Origin: Pseudomonas paralactis | Lineage (GTDB): Bacteria; Pseudomonadota; Gammaproteobacteria; Pseudomonadales; Pseudomonadaceae | Direction: 5' to 3' | DNA length: 64,000 nt | NCBI RefSeq assembly: GCF_001439735.1 | Contig: NZ_JYLN01000002.1 | Coordinates: forward strand, 62,001 to 126,000 | In this document: positions 50,174 through 59,694 of the stretch, piece by piece | How positions within the stretch are numbered: the stretch's first letter is position 1 | How the letters are laid out: each line of letters opens with the position of its first letter | Program-made: the position numbers and the translations under genes | Notes under the pieces: model-generated | What the model was told of the DNA's origin: nothing | Databases searched by the model: none | What the model saw: the letters and a program-made list of their open reading frames with translations, nothing else

Positions 50174-50965
50174 TCAGCGGGCCAGCAGAAAGTTGATCAC
50201 ACGGTCGCTGAAGGCAGCGCCGGCTTGCACATTGGACAGGTGCGCCGCGTAGAACTCGGCGTACTCGGCGCCCTGCACATAGCGCTGGATAAAGTGGCTG
50301 CCAGCCGGCGGTGTCACCGCGTCTTCGGTGCCGGCAATCACCAGGGTCGGCACCTTGATCGACGACAGTTGCTCACGGAAATCCGCATCGCGCACGGCGC
50401 TGCAATTGGCGGCGTAGCCCTCGGGCGACGTGGCCGCGAGCATGTCGGTGATCTGCTTGGCCTGGTGTGGGCTGGCCGAAGCAAAGTCCGCAGTAAACCA
50501 GCGCGCAATCGAAGCATCGCGCAGGGCCACCATCGCAGCGGCGCCGTCACGCAGGACCATTTCGATGCGGGGGTTCCAGACCTCGGGCGTGCCGATTTTG
50601 GCGGCGGTGTTGCACACCACCAGGCGCTGCAAACGCTCGCCGGCGTGGATGCCCAGCCATTGGCCGATCAAGCCGCCCATGGACAGGCCGCAAAAATGCG
50701 CACGCTGGATATCCAGCGCATCCAGCAACGCGAGCACGTCTCGGCCCAGTTGTTCGATGCTGTACGGCCCCTCGGTCACCAGGGACTTGCCGTGACCGCG
50801 AGTATCAAAACGCAACACACGAAAATGCTCGGTGAACGCCGGGATCTGCACGTCCCACATATGCAGGTCGGTGCCCAGGGAATTGGACAGTACCAGCACC
50901 GGCGCGTCCACCGGCCCGTCCAATTGGTAATGCAGTTCGCCCTCGGCGAGTTGTACAAAAGCCAC
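50174..50965 (-). CDS. pcaD: 3-Oxoadipate enol-lactonase
   Basis: Alpha/beta hydrolase of 263 aa that opens 3-oxoadipate enol-lactone to 3-oxoadipate. The nucleophile Ser95 sits in CGLSMGGLIG; the oxyanion region is NSLGTDLHMWD, and RFDTRGHGKS is typical. The acid and His of the triad are expected in GTEDAVTPP and the AAHLSNVQ segment near the end. It lies 10 bp after pcaB and 11 bp before pcaC, in the same transcript. Confidence 0.95.
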   Translation of the reverse strand: MAFVQLAEGELHYQLDGPVDAPVLVLSNSLGTDLHMWDVQIPAFTEHFRVLRFDTRGHGKSLVTEGPYSIEQLGRDVLALLDALDIQRAHFCGLSMGGLIGQWLGIHAGERLQRLVVCNTAAKIGTPEVWNPRIEMVLRDGAAAMVALRDASIARWFTADFASASPHQAKQITDMLAATSPEGYAANCSAVRDADFREQLSSIKVPTLVIAGTEDAVTPPAGSHFIQRYVQGAEYAEFYAAHLSNVQAGAAFSDRVINFLLAR

Positions 50966-50975
50966 AGCAATCTCC

Positions 50976-52340
50976 TCAGGCAGTCAAAGCAAAGTGTTCG
51001 GTCACTGCACGGGTGACCCAGGTTTGGGCCTGGCCCAGGTAGTAAGCCGGGTCAAGCAGGCGGTACAGTTCAGCCGCCGACAGCTCAGTAGTCACCTGGG
51101 GCTCATCGGCCAGCACGGCGCGCAGGTGGCGCTGCTCGGCCACGGCGCGCTTGCAGCATTGCTCCAGCAAATGGTGCGCGGTGTCGCGCCCCAGGCGTTG
51201 GGCAAGTACGATGCTGACCGCTTCGGCCAGCACCAGGCCCTGGGTCAGGTCAAGATTTTGCGTCATGCGCTCGGCGTTGACCTCCAGCCCTTCACTGACC
51301 AGCAGCGCCTGTTGCAAGGCGCCGGACACCAGGCGGCAAATCTCTGGCAAGGTTTCCCATTCGGCGTGCCACAAGCCCAGGCTGCGTTCGTGCTCCTGGG
51401 GCATGGCGCTGAACATCGTCGCCACCAGGCCCGGTACGCGAGTGGCAGCGCTGATCAATACGGCGGCGCCTACCGGGTTGCGTTTGTGCGGCATGGTCGA
51501 TGAACCGCCCTTGCCCGGCGCGGCGGGCTCAAACACCTCCGCCGCCTCGGTTTGCATCAACAGGCTGATGTCGCGCCCCAGTTTGCCGAGGCTGCCGGCG
51601 ATCAGGCCGAGCACGCTGGCGAACTCCACCAGACGATCACGCTGGGTATGCCAGGGCTGTTCCGGCAAGCCCAGTTGCAACTCGGCGGCCAAGGCTTCGG
51701 CCACAGGCATGGCGTGTTCACCGAGCGCCGCCAAGGTGCCGGACGCTCCGCCGAATTGCAGCACCAACAGGCGCGGCTTCAGCTCGGCAAGGCGCTGGCG
51801 ACTGCGCGTCACGGCGCCCAGCCAACCGGCGATTTTCATGCCAAGGGTGACCGGTGTCGCGTGCTGCAGCCAGGTGCGGCCAGCCAACGGCACGGCGGCG
51901 TAACGCTGCGCCTGGGCAGCCAGCACGCCCCCCAGCCGCGCCAAATCCGCCTCGATCAGCACCAGCGCCTGGCGCACTTGCAGCACCAGACCGGTGTCCA
52001 TCACATCTTGACTGGTCGCGCCCAGATGCACATAACGCTCGGCATCGGCATCTTCGCTGGCGATCAACTTGCCCAGCGCCTTCACCACTGGAATCGCCGA
52101 ATTACCCGCCGTGGCAATCGCTGCGCCGAGCGCATCGACGTCATACAGCGAAGCCAGGCACGCCTGGGCAATCGGCGCGACGGCGCTTTGCGGAATCAAC
52201 CCGACCCGAGCCTGGGCCCGGGCCAGTGCCGCCTCGAAATCCAGCATGCCCTGCAAGCGCCCCTGATCACAGAACACTTCGGCCATGCTGGCGGCGGTGA
52301 AGTAAGCGTCGAACAGTTGATTGCTCGTGCGCAGCGTCAT
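50976..52340 (-). CDS. pcaB: 3-Carboxy-cis,cis-muconate cycloisomerase
   Basis: Fumarase/aspartase-superfamily enzyme of 454 aa that lactonises 3-carboxymuconate. The superfamily signature GKGGSSTMPHKRNPVGAAVL (about 277-296) contains the mobile catalytic-loop Ser. LGATSQDVMDTGLVLQVRQA (about 107-126) is the second conserved region. It follows pcaT by 10 bp and precedes pcaD by 10 bp. Confidence 0.95.
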   Translation of the reverse strand: MTLRTSNQLFDAYFTAASMAEVFCDQGRLQGMLDFEAALARAQARVGLIPQSAVAPIAQACLASLYDVDALGAAIATAGNSAIPVVKALGKLIASEDADAERYVHLGATSQDVMDTGLVLQVRQALVLIEADLARLGGVLAAQAQRYAAVPLAGRTWLQHATPVTLGMKIAGWLGAVTRSRQRLAELKPRLLVLQFGGASGTLAALGEHAMPVAEALAAELQLGLPEQPWHTQRDRLVEFASVLGLIAGSLGKLGRDISLLMQTEAAEVFEPAAPGKGGSSTMPHKRNPVGAAVLISAATRVPGLVATMFSAMPQEHERSLGLWHAEWETLPEICRLVSGALQQALLVSEGLEVNAERMTQNLDLTQGLVLAEAVSIVLAQRLGRDTAHHLLEQCCKRAVAEQRHLRAVLADEPQVTTELSAAELYRLLDPAYYLGQAQTWVTRAVTEHFALTA

Positions 52341-52350
52341 AACTCTTCCC

Positions 52351-53646
52351 TTACAAATCGTGATGCAGATACGCCGCCTGCTTAGGCAGGCGCAAGCTGA
52401 ACAGGAAAGCCACCGCCATCATCGCGGTGACGTACCAATAGAAGGTGTTTTCCATGCCGATGGATTTCAGGCTCAGTGCGACCACTTCCGCCGAACCGCC
52501 AAACACCGCGTTAGCCACGGCGTATGCCAGGCCTACACCCAAGGCACGCACTTGCGGCGGGAACATCTCGGCTTTGACCAGGCCACTGATCGAGGTATAG
52601 AAGCTGACAATCGCCAACGCCAAAGTGATCAGCACAAACGCCAGGAACGGACTGGTCACGGTTTTCAAGGTCAACAGAATCGGCACAGTGAACAAGGTGC
52701 CAAGGCCCGCGAACCAGAGCATGGAATTACGTCGGCCGATCTTGTCGGCCAGCATCCCGAACAGCGGCTGCATGCACATGTACAGAAACAGCGCGCCGGT
52801 CATGATGTAGCTGGAAGTCTTGGCGTGCATGCCAACGGTGTTCACCAGGTACTTCTGCATGTAAGTGGTGAAGGTGTAGAAAATCAGCGAGCCGCCGGCG
52901 GTGTAGCCCAGCACGGTGATGAAGGCTTTGCCGTGGTCACGAAACAGCGCGACGATGCTGCCGGCGTCCTTGTCCTGGCGCATTTCCTTGCTGGTGGTTT
53001 CTTTCAGGGTGCGACGCAGCAGCAGCGAGATCACCGCAGCGATGGCGCCGATCACAAACGGAATACGCCAGCCCCAGGCGCGCAGTTCTTCTTCGCTGAG
53101 GATCTGCTGCAGGATCACCACCACCAGCACCGCCAGCAACTGGCCGCCGATCAGGGTCACGTACTGGAACGAGGCGAAAAAACCGCGCTGGCCCTTGAGC
53201 GCGACTTCACTCATGTAGGTCGCCGTGGTGCCGTACTCGCCCCCCACCGACAAGCCCTGGAACAGCCGCGCCACCAACAGCAGCGCCGGGGCCCAGGCAC
53301 CGATGTCGTTGTAGGTGGGCAAGAAGGCGATGACCAGGGAGCCGGCACACATCATCAGCACCGAGATCATCATCGAATTTTTGCGTCCGTGCTTGTCGGC
53401 CACCCGGCCAAACAGCCAGCCGCCGATCGGCCGCATCAGGAACCCGGCGGCGAACACACCGGCGGTGTTGAGCAGTTGCACCGTGGGGTCGTCCGAGGGG
53501 AAAAACGCCGGGGCGAAATAAATCGCGCAGAAGGCGTAGACGTAGAAGTCGAACCATTCGACCAGGTTGCCGGAGGAAGCCCCGACTATCGCAAAAATCC
53601 GTTTGCGGCGTTCTTCTCCGGTGTAGTGACTGGTTGTTGTTGTCAT
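52351..53646 (-). CDS. pcaT: Dicarboxylate/3-oxoadipate transporter
   Basis: MHS-family MFS symporter of 431 aa, about 12 helices, with [20 protein letters not shown] at the N-terminus and [20 protein letters not shown] and [20 protein letters not shown] following. Its place before pcaBDC matches PcaT of P. putida, which carries 3-oxoadipate and related dicarboxylates. A 190-bp gap separates it from pcaG, so it may have its own promoter. Confidence 0.9.
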   Translation of the reverse strand: MTTTTSHYTGEERRKRIFAIVGASSGNLVEWFDFYVYAFCAIYFAPAFFPSDDPTVQLLNTAGVFAAGFLMRPIGGWLFGRVADKHGRKNSMMISVLMMCAGSLVIAFLPTYNDIGAWAPALLLVARLFQGLSVGGEYGTTATYMSEVALKGQRGFFASFQYVTLIGGQLLAVLVVVILQQILSEEELRAWGWRIPFVIGAIAAVISLLLRRTLKETTSKEMRQDKDAGSIVALFRDHGKAFITVLGYTAGGSLIFYTFTTYMQKYLVNTVGMHAKTSSYIMTGALFLYMCMQPLFGMLADKIGRRNSMLWFAGLGTLFTVPILLTLKTVTSPFLAFVLITLALAIVSFYTSISGLVKAEMFPPQVRALGVGLAYAVANAVFGGSAEVVALSLKSIGMENTFYWYVTAMMAVAFLFSLRLPKQAAYLHHDL

Positions 53647-53747
53647 GGTTTTTTACTCAGTGGGAACGGTTATAGCCTAGACATACTTTGCAACAACCCT
53701 GTTCCGCAAGCAGACTTTTGGATAGGTGGAGCCTGAGAGGGCCTCAT

Positions 53748-53822
53748 CGCGGGCAAGCCCGGCTCCCACATTTTGTGTTGTGAACACATTCAAAGGTGGG
53801 AGCTGGCTTGCCTGCGATGAGG
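53748..53822. repeat. REP-related pair between pcaT and pcaG
   Basis: GCGGGCAAGCCCGGCTCCCAC and GTGGGAGCTGGCTTGCCTGC face each other with about 35 bp between them. The outward-facing order of the arms is the reverse of that in the other REPINs here, so it may be two neighbouring REP halves. Confidence 0.65.
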
Positions 53823-53836
53823 CCCCTACAGCCAAC

Positions 53837-54403
53837 TCAATAGTCGAAGAACACCGTTTCCTTATCTGTGCCCTGCAAAATCACATTCCACTGATAAACC
53901 CCTGCCGCATCCGCCTGGGCAATCAAGGTGCTACGACGCTCTGCCGGCACACACGCCAACAGCGGGTCATCGCCGTTCAAGGCCTCACCGTCAAAATAAA
54001 TCCGCGTGAGCAAGTGCTTTACCAACCCACGGGCAAACACCAGCACCACCAGGTGCGGCGCCTGGGTGGTGCCCTTCAGGCCCGGCACCGAACCCGGCTT
54101 GATGGTGGTAAAGCGGAACCGCCCTTCGGCATCCACCGGCACCCGGCCAAAACCTTCAAAATGAGGGTCGACCGCCTTGTCCTGTTCATCCTCAGGGTGG
54201 TCGTATTTACCGGCAGCATTGGCCTGCCAGACTTCCAGCATGGCGTCGTTGACGACATCACCGTTGCCGTCCAGCACTTGCCCGCTGATCGCCACGCGCT
54301 CGCCAAGGGTGGCGGCTACGGTCATGTCTTCGCGGTTCAGCCAGGTCAGGCCGATGTGGTAGTACGGCCCGACGGTGTGGGACGTGGTCGCGTTGAGTGT
54401 CAT
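53837..54403 (-). CDS. pcaG: Protocatechuate 3,4-dioxygenase alpha subunit
   Basis: Non-catalytic partner (188 aa) of PcaH in the intradiol ring-cleavage enzyme. It opens with LNATTSHTVGPYYHIGLTWL and contains VAISGQVLDGNGDVVNDAML, EVWQANAAGKYDHPEDE and the intradiol domain core, but lacks the Tyr/His iron-ligand set that PcaH has, as expected. One base separates it from the pcaH stop, so the subunits are translated together. Confidence 0.95.
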   Translation of the reverse strand: MTLNATTSHTVGPYYHIGLTWLNREDMTVAATLGERVAISGQVLDGNGDVVNDAMLEVWQANAAGKYDHPEDEQDKAVDPHFEGFGRVPVDAEGRFRFTTIKPGSVPGLKGTTQAPHLVVLVFARGLVKHLLTRIYFDGEALNGDDPLLACVPAERRSTLIAQADAAGVYQWNVILQGTDKETVFFDY

Positions 54404-54404
54404 C

Positions 54405-55109
54405 TCATTTCTCCATCGGCGTAGCGTCGCGGCCGCGCAGGACGATGTCCCAGCGGTAACCGAGGGCGTAGGAAGGGACGGTTTTTTCCAGGTCGAAACG
54501 CGCGATCAAGCGTTCCTTGGCGCGGGTATCCGGCACACAGTTGTAGATCGGGTCGTATTCGAGCAACGGGTCGCCTGGGAAATACATTTGCGTCACCAGG
54601 CGCGTCAGCACACTGGGGCCGAACAGCGAAAAGTGGATATGCGCCGGGCGCCACGCATTGTGATGGTTGCCCCACGGGTAGGCGCCGGGCTTGATGGTCT
54701 GGAACTGGTACCAGCCATCGGCGTCGGTGACGGTACGCCCGGTACCGGTGAAATTCGGGTCCAGCGGCGCGTCGTGCAGGTCACGCTTGTGGTTGTAGCG
54801 ACCGGCGGCGTTGGCCTGCCAGATCTCAACGAGGATGCCCGGCACCGGCAGGCCATTTTCATCAAGCACACGGCCATGAATGATGATGCGCTCGCCTTGG
54901 GGCTCGCCCTCATGCTGGGCGGTCAGGTCGTTGTCCTTGTCAGTGATGCGCTCGGCGCCGATCGTCGGGCCGGTGATTTCCGACAAGGAATGGGGCAGAA
55001 ACACCAAAGGCTGGGACGGCGAACGCAGGTTCGTCGACTGATACGCCGGGTGCAGGTAATCAGGTTGAGTGCCCGCTTGCGGGCGCCGGTAACCAGGCTT
55101 GTCACTCAT
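54405..55109 (-). CDS. pcaH: Protocatechuate 3,4-dioxygenase beta subunit
   Basis: Iron(III)-bearing subunit of 234 aa that cleaves protocatechuate to 3-carboxy-cis,cis-muconate. The non-haem iron ligands are visible: Tyr105 (GRYNHKRD), Tyr144 (KPGAYPWGN), His157 and His159 (RPAHIHFS). The intradiol signature LVEIWQANAAGRYNHKRDLH is complete. It follows pcaF by 17 bp. Having pcaHG within the pcaIJF run differs from P. putida, where pcaHG is separate. Confidence 0.96.
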   Translation of the reverse strand: MSDKPGYRRPQAGTQPDYLHPAYQSTNLRSPSQPLVFLPHSLSEITGPTIGAERITDKDNDLTAQHEGEPQGERIIIHGRVLDENGLPVPGILVEIWQANAAGRYNHKRDLHDAPLDPNFTGTGRTVTDADGWYQFQTIKPGAYPWGNHHNAWRPAHIHFSLFGPSVLTRLVTQMYFPGDPLLEYDPIYNCVPDTRAKERLIARFDLEKTVPSYALGYRWDIVLRGRDATPMEK

Positions 55110-55126
55110 GGAGCAGTCCTCTTTTA

Positions 55127-56326
55127 TTAGACGCGTTCAATCGCCAGGGCCAAGCCTTGGCCGACGCCCACGCACATGGTCGCCAGGCCTTTGCTGCCGC
55201 CGGTTTTTTCCAACTGATGCAGGGCCGTCAACACCAGCCGCGCACCGCTCATGCCCAGGGGATGACCCAGTGCAATGGCGCCGCCGTTCGGGTTGACCTG
55301 GGGTGCATCGTCGGCAATGCCCAGCTCGCGCAGCACCGCCAGACCCTGGCTGGCGAAGGCTTCGTTGAGCTCAATCACATCAAAGTCGGGGACCGCCAAC
55401 CCCAGGCGCTCCACCAACTTGCGCACCGCCGGCACCGGGCCGATGCCCATCACCCGCGGTGCGACACCGGCACTGGCCATGCCCAGCACGCGGGCGCGAG
55501 CAGTAAGACCGTGTTGCTTGACGGCTTCGGCGGACGCCAGGATCAGCGCGGCAGCACCGTCATTAACGCCTGAGGCATTGCCGGCGGTGACGGTCTTGTC
55601 CGGGCCGTTGACCGGCTTGAGTTTGGCCAGGGCTTCCAGGCTGGTGTCCCGCGGGTGCTCATCGTGTTCCACCAGGGTTTCGCCTTTTTTATGGGCAACA
55701 CGCACGGGTACGATTTCTTCGGCGAAGAAGCCGGCGGCCTGTGCGGCGGCGGTACGCTGCTGGCTGCGCAAGGCGAAGGCGTCCTGGTCGGCGCGGGAAA
55801 CCTGATAGTCGTCGGCGACGTTATCGGCGGTCTGCGGCATGGCATCCACGCCGTACTGGGCCTTCATCAACGGGTTGATGAAACGCCAACCGATGGTGGT
55901 GTCTTCCAGCTTCATGTTGCGCGAAAACCCTGCATCAGCCTTGCCCATCACGAACGGTGCACGGGACATGGATTCGACACCGCCAGCAATCGCCAGCTCC
56001 ATTTCGCCACTGGCAATGGCGCGAAAGGCCGTGCCGATGGCATCCATGCCCGAGGCGCACAGACGATTGAGGGTCACGCCCGGAATGCTGTCCGGCAACC
56101 CCGCCAACAGCAGCGCCATACGCGCCACGTTACGGTTGTCTTCACCGGCCTGGTTGGCACAGCCAAGAAATACTTCGTCCACCGCGTTCCAGTCCACCGA
56201 CGGGTTGCGTTCGATCAGGGCCTTGATCGGCAGCGCCGCCAGGTCATCGGCACGCACTGTCGACAGGCCACCGCCGAAACGGCCGATAGGTGTGCGAATG
56301 GCATCACAGATAAATACATCGCGCAT
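55127..56326 (-). CDS. pcaF: 3-Oxoadipyl-CoA thiolase
   Basis: Thiolase of 399 aa that splits 3-oxoadipyl-CoA into succinyl-CoA and acetyl-CoA, the last pathway step. Catalytic Cys90 is in TLNRLCASGMDAIG, the His in GGAIALGHPLGMSGARL and the second Cys near 385 in MCVGVGQGLALAIERV. The start shares a base with the pcaJ stop. The sequence opening MRDVFICDAIRTPIGRFGG fits PcaF rather than a general acetyl-CoA acetyltransferase. Confidence 0.95.
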   Translation of the reverse strand: MRDVFICDAIRTPIGRFGGGLSTVRADDLAALPIKALIERNPSVDWNAVDEVFLGCANQAGEDNRNVARMALLLAGLPDSIPGVTLNRLCASGMDAIGTAFRAIASGEMELAIAGGVESMSRAPFVMGKADAGFSRNMKLEDTTIGWRFINPLMKAQYGVDAMPQTADNVADDYQVSRADQDAFALRSQQRTAAAQAAGFFAEEIVPVRVAHKKGETLVEHDEHPRDTSLEALAKLKPVNGPDKTVTAGNASGVNDGAAALILASAEAVKQHGLTARARVLGMASAGVAPRVMGIGPVPAVRKLVERLGLAVPDFDVIELNEAFASQGLAVLRELGIADDAPQVNPNGGAIALGHPLGMSGARLVLTALHQLEKTGGSKGLATMCVGVGQGLALAIERV

Positions 56327-57105
56327 CAGGCTTCTCCCGGTGCTTGGCCATGGGCGGCGGCGGTGCGTGCTTCAAGCTCACGCAGCGCGGTCAGCTCTGT
56401 CTCGGTCGGTTCAGCCGTGGTACTGACCTGGTCGGCAAAACGGATTGCCCAGCCGGTGGCGGCCACCACTTGCTCGCGGGTCACGCCGGGGTGCAGCGCG
56501 GTGACCACGAACTCATGGCTGCCCTCCTCCGGCTCCATGATGCACAGGTCGGTAATGATGCCGACGGGGCCGGCACCGGGCAGGCCCAGACGCTTGCGCG
56601 AGTCGCCCCCTTCGCCGTGACCGACGGAGGTGATGAAGTCCAGTTTGTCCACAAACGAACGGGACGACTGTTTAAGGATGATCAGCACGCTCTTGGCGGA
56701 ACCGGCGATCTCCGGCGCGCCACCGGCACCCGGCAAACGCACTTTGGGTTGGTGATAGTCACCGACCACGGTGGTGTTGATATTGCCGAAACGGTCAACC
56801 TGAGCCGCACCGAGAAAGCCGACATCAATGCGCCCGCCCTGTAACCAGTAGCGAAAGATCTCACCGGTGGGCACCACAGTGTCGGCGGTCTCGGCCAACT
56901 CGCCATCGCCGATGGACAGCGGCAACACGCTGGGCTTGGCGCCAATCGGGCCGGACTCGTAGATCAGCACCACATCGGGTGAAGACGTCAGGCGCGCCAG
57001 GTTGGCGGCCTTGGATGGCAGGCCGATGCCGACGAAGCACACCGAGCCGTTCTTGAGGCGGCGTGCGGCGGCGACGGTCATCATTTCATTGGTGGAGTAA
57101 GCCAT
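56326..57105 (-). CDS. pcaJ: 3-Oxoadipate CoA-transferase subunit B
   Basis: Beta subunit (259 aa) of the succinyl-CoA:3-oxoadipate CoA-transferase. The catalytic-type glutamate is in VLIYESGPIGAKPSV, and VCFVGIGLPSKAANLARL forms the CoA-transferase opening. It follows pcaI with a one-base overlap and overlaps pcaF by one base. Length agrees with P. putida PcaJ, with a modest C-terminal extension (LEARTAAAHGQAPGEA). Confidence 0.94.
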   Translation of the reverse strand: MAYSTNEMMTVAAARRLKNGSVCFVGIGLPSKAANLARLTSSPDVVLIYESGPIGAKPSVLPLSIGDGELAETADTVVPTGEIFRYWLQGGRIDVGFLGAAQVDRFGNINTTVVGDYHQPKVRLPGAGGAPEIAGSAKSVLIILKQSSRSFVDKLDFITSVGHGEGGDSRKRLGLPGAGPVGIITDLCIMEPEEGSHEFVVTALHPGVTREQVVAATGWAIRFADQVSTTAEPTETELTALRELEARTAAAHGQAPGEA

Positions 57106-57962
57106 TACTTAGCCTCCTGCGCGGCGGCCAGCTTGGCCTGGAATTCACTGAAGTCGGCAGTGCCGTGGATGTATTCGTCTATCCAGGCGGTAAAGGTGAC
57201 ACGGTCGCGGGCAATCGGGTCCCACGCCTGGTAGAAGCGGTTATCCCGCTCGTTGTAGCCGTGCGCGTAGGAAGGATGGGCACCACCGGGTACGTGACAC
57301 ACCGCCGTCAGCGCCCAGGTCGGCAGCACGCAGCTGTTCATCGGCGCATTGAGGTCATCGACGATTTCTTCCACGGTGACAATGCAACGCTGGGCCGCCA
57401 GGGCCGCTTCCTTCTGTACCCCGAGAATGCCCCAGAGCAACACGTTGCCCTTGCGGTCGGCTTTCTGTGCGTGAATCACGGTGACATCCGGACGTACCGA
57501 CGGCACTGCCGCCAGCACTTCGCCGGTGAATGGGCACGTGACGGTCTTGATCAGCGGGTTGACCTTGGGCAAGTCGGAACCGGCGTAGGCACGCAGCATC
57601 GCGAACGGCAGGCCCGAGGCACCGGCGACGTAGGCATTGGCCAGGTCGGCGTGGCTGTGCTCTTCGATCTCCAGCGGTTGCGGCCATTGCTTCTCCACCG
57701 CGTCGCGCAGCCGATGCAGGGAGCCCACGCCCGGGTTGCCGCCCCAGGAAAAAATCAACTTGCGCGCGCAGCCGGCCCCGATCAATTGGTCGTAGATCAG
57801 GTCGGGGGTCATACGCACCAGCGTCAGGTCTTTCTTGCCCTGACGAATGATTTCATGACCTGCGGCCGTAGGGATCAGGTGGGTGAAGCCTTCGAGGGCG
57901 ACGGTATCGCCGTCGTTCACGAAGCGCTTGACCGCATCACGCAGGGTGAGGATTTCAGCCAT
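57105..57962 (-). CDS. pcaI: 3-Oxoadipate CoA-transferase subunit A
   Basis: Alpha subunit of the CoA-transferase, 285 aa, longer than the roughly 230-aa classical PcaI. Start MAEILTLRDAVKRFVNDGDT at 57962 is preferred over an upstream extension that would run across the operator. Features: VALEGFTHLIPTAAGHEIIR and LIFSWGGNPGVGSLHRLRDA, and a long C-terminal part (GYNERDNRFYQAWDPIARDR). It is the first gene of pcaIJFHG, with a paired PcaR-type operator about 90-120 bp upstream. Confidence 0.9.
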   Translation of the reverse strand: MAEILTLRDAVKRFVNDGDTVALEGFTHLIPTAAGHEIIRQGKKDLTLVRMTPDLIYDQLIGAGCARKLIFSWGGNPGVGSLHRLRDAVEKQWPQPLEIEEHSHADLANAYVAGASGLPFAMLRAYAGSDLPKVNPLIKTVTCPFTGEVLAAVPSVRPDVTVIHAQKADRKGNVLLWGILGVQKEAALAAQRCIVTVEEIVDDLNAPMNSCVLPTWALTAVCHVPGGAHPSYAHGYNERDNRFYQAWDPIARDRVTFTAWIDEYIHGTADFSEFQAKLAAAQEAK

Positions 57963-58051
57963 GGGGTTGGGCTCCCGGTGTTGATCGAAAAAGGCGCTGA
58001 GGTGGCGCCGAAGTGCTTGAAGATTAAGCCGGGGAAATGGGCCGAACAATC

Positions 58052-58082
58052 CGATAATCGACTGAGCGTTCGATTATCGAAC
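58052..58082 (-). promoter_or_regulatory. Predicted PcaR operator of pcaIJFHG
   Basis: CGATAATCG (58052-58060) and the palindrome GTTCGATTATCGAAC (58068-58082) contain two CGATWATCG cores starting 19 bp apart. The same spacing occurs upstream of pcaR, and the sequence resembles described PcaR-binding sites (GTTCGATAATCGCAC-like). Confidence 0.7.
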
Positions 58083-58122
58083 GGATTGTTGTCTGGCTAA
58101 TCATCAGAAAGAACACCGCCAA

Positions 58123-58211
58123 TGTGGGAGCTGGCTTGCTCGCGAAGGCGGTGTGTCAGTCACTCCATCTGTTACTGCACGACCGCTTTCGCAGGCAAGC
58201 CAGCTCCCACA
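58123..58211. repeat. Hybrid REPIN
   Basis: The left arm TGTGGGAGCTGGCTTGCTCG joins the start of one REP family to the tail of the other (CTCGCGAAGG), while the right arm is CGCAGGCAAGCCAGCTCCCA. It lies between pcaI and pcaK. Confidence 0.8.
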
Positions 58212-58298
58212 TTTTATCTTCGCTGCCTTGAGCATTGCGTTCGCTTAGCGGACTGGCATTGGGGGCTTACCCCCACCATGTTCAACCTGTACCAGAGC

Positions 58299-59639
58299 TC
58301 AGGTGGCATCGGCATGGCTGACCATGCCTTTGATCAACACCGCGGCCGTCGCCAGTGCCGCCGGGATCACCAATGCCGTCAGCACTTGCTCGAAATTCCA
58401 GCCCAGGCCCAGCAAGGTGGCGCCCATCCACGCGCCCAGGATCGCGCCGAAGCGGCCGATGCCAAGCATCCACGACACGCCGGTGGCACGCCCCTGGGTG
58501 GGGTAAAAACGCGCGGCCAGGGAAGGCATCGCAGATTGCGCACCGTTAACGCACATGCCGGCGATCAGCACTAACGTTGCCAATAAAGTGATATTGCCCA
58601 GGCTTTGCCCTACCGCGTAGGCAAACACCCCGGCCAGCAGGTAGAAAGTGCCGATGACTTTGTGCGGGTTGAACCGGTCCATCGCCCAGCCCACGCCCAC
58701 TGCGCTCAACACTCCGCCAAACTGGAACAACGCGCCGATAAACGCCGCCTGCTCCATGCTCGCGCCACTGTCGCGCATCAGGGTGGGCAGCCAACTGGTC
58801 AGCAGGTAAACAATCACCAGGCCCATGAAGTAAGTGAGCCACAGCAGTAAGGTGCCGGTGCTGTAGGTGCCCGAGAAAATCACCGCGAACACGTTGCGGG
58901 CCTTGACGGTTTTTTGCTCCGGCACGCTGAAACTGGTGGCTTGGGCCACGATACCGGGCTGGATGGGGGCCAGCGTCTTGCGGACCTTGTCGGTACCGCG
59001 ATTGCGCACCACCAGGTAACGCGCCGACTCCGGCAGCCACACCAACAGCACCACCGCGAGGATCAAAGGCAGGATGCCGCCGATCAGCAACAGGCTGTGC
59101 CAGCCAAACGTCGGGATCAGCTTGGCCGAGATAAACCCACCGCCTGCCATGCCCAGGTTGAAACCGCAGAACATGCTGGTCACCAACAGCGATTTATGGC
59201 GTTCGGGGGTGTATTCGGAGAGCAGGGTCGTGGCATTGGGCATACCCGCGCCCAAACCCAGCCCGGTCAGAAAGCGCAGCACCAGCAACTGGTCGACATT
59301 CGTGCTGTAGGCCGAGGCCAGGCTGAACGCACCAAATACCAGTACCGCACCGACCAACACGACTTTGCGGCCAAAGCGATCGGCCAGCGGGCCAGACCCC
59401 AGTGCGCCGAACACCATGCCGATCAATGCGGCGCTCATTACCGGGCCGAGGCTGGCGCGGTCGATACCCCAATCCTGGGACAGGGCCGGTGCAATAAAAC
59501 CCATCGCCGCCGTATCGAGGCCGTCGAGAAAGACAATCAGGAAACACAGGATCACCACGCGCCACTGGTAGCGTGACAATGGCTGGGTGTTGATGAAGGA
59601 CTGCACGTCCAGGGGGGTACCGACAGAAGGCTGATTCAT
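58299..59639 (-). CDS. pcaK: 4-Hydroxybenzoate transporter
   Basis: Aromatic-acid:H+ symporter (AAHS family MFS) of 446 aa that imports 4-hydroxybenzoate and protocatechuate. Marks: VVILCFLIVFLDGLDTAAMG in helix 1 with the family DGxD motif, SGPLADRFGRKVVLVGAVLV, and SEYTPERHKSLLVTSMFCGF. Start MNQPSVGTPLDVQSFINTQP at 59639 is preferred over an upstream frame lying in the palindromic leader. It lies between pcaR and pcaI, all on the minus strand, as in the putida pcaRK arrangement. Confidence 0.93.
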   Translation of the reverse strand: MNQPSVGTPLDVQSFINTQPLSRYQWRVVILCFLIVFLDGLDTAAMGFIAPALSQDWGIDRASLGPVMSAALIGMVFGALGSGPLADRFGRKVVLVGAVLVFGAFSLASAYSTNVDQLLVLRFLTGLGLGAGMPNATTLLSEYTPERHKSLLVTSMFCGFNLGMAGGGFISAKLIPTFGWHSLLLIGGILPLILAVVLLVWLPESARYLVVRNRGTDKVRKTLAPIQPGIVAQATSFSVPEQKTVKARNVFAVIFSGTYSTGTLLLWLTYFMGLVIVYLLTSWLPTLMRDSGASMEQAAFIGALFQFGGVLSAVGVGWAMDRFNPHKVIGTFYLLAGVFAYAVGQSLGNITLLATLVLIAGMCVNGAQSAMPSLAARFYPTQGRATGVSWMLGIGRFGAILGAWMGATLLGLGWNFEQVLTALVIPAALATAAVLIKGMVSHADAT

Positions 59640-59667
59640 TATTTTTATTCCACACCGATGGCGGGCC

Positions 59668-59684
59668 GATGACCTCAGGTCATC
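59668..59684. promoter_or_regulatory. 17-bp palindrome before pcaK
   Basis: GATGACCTCAGGTCATC is a perfect palindrome (8-bp arms around C) 29-45 bp before the pcaK start. It does not resemble the CGATWATCG sites at pcaR and pcaI. It may be an operator for another regulator of 4-hydroxybenzoate uptake. Confidence 0.5.
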
Positions 59685-59694
59685 ATTATTGTTA

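Noticed and set aside
52321..53736. A 471-codon plus-strand frame
   Set aside because: It is antisense to pcaT and the end of pcaB; composition is His/Gln/Arg-rich without hydrophobic core, while pcaT on the other strand is a clear MFS protein.
55655..56620. A 321-codon plus-strand frame
   Set aside because: It is antisense to pcaF and pcaJ, both firmly identified.
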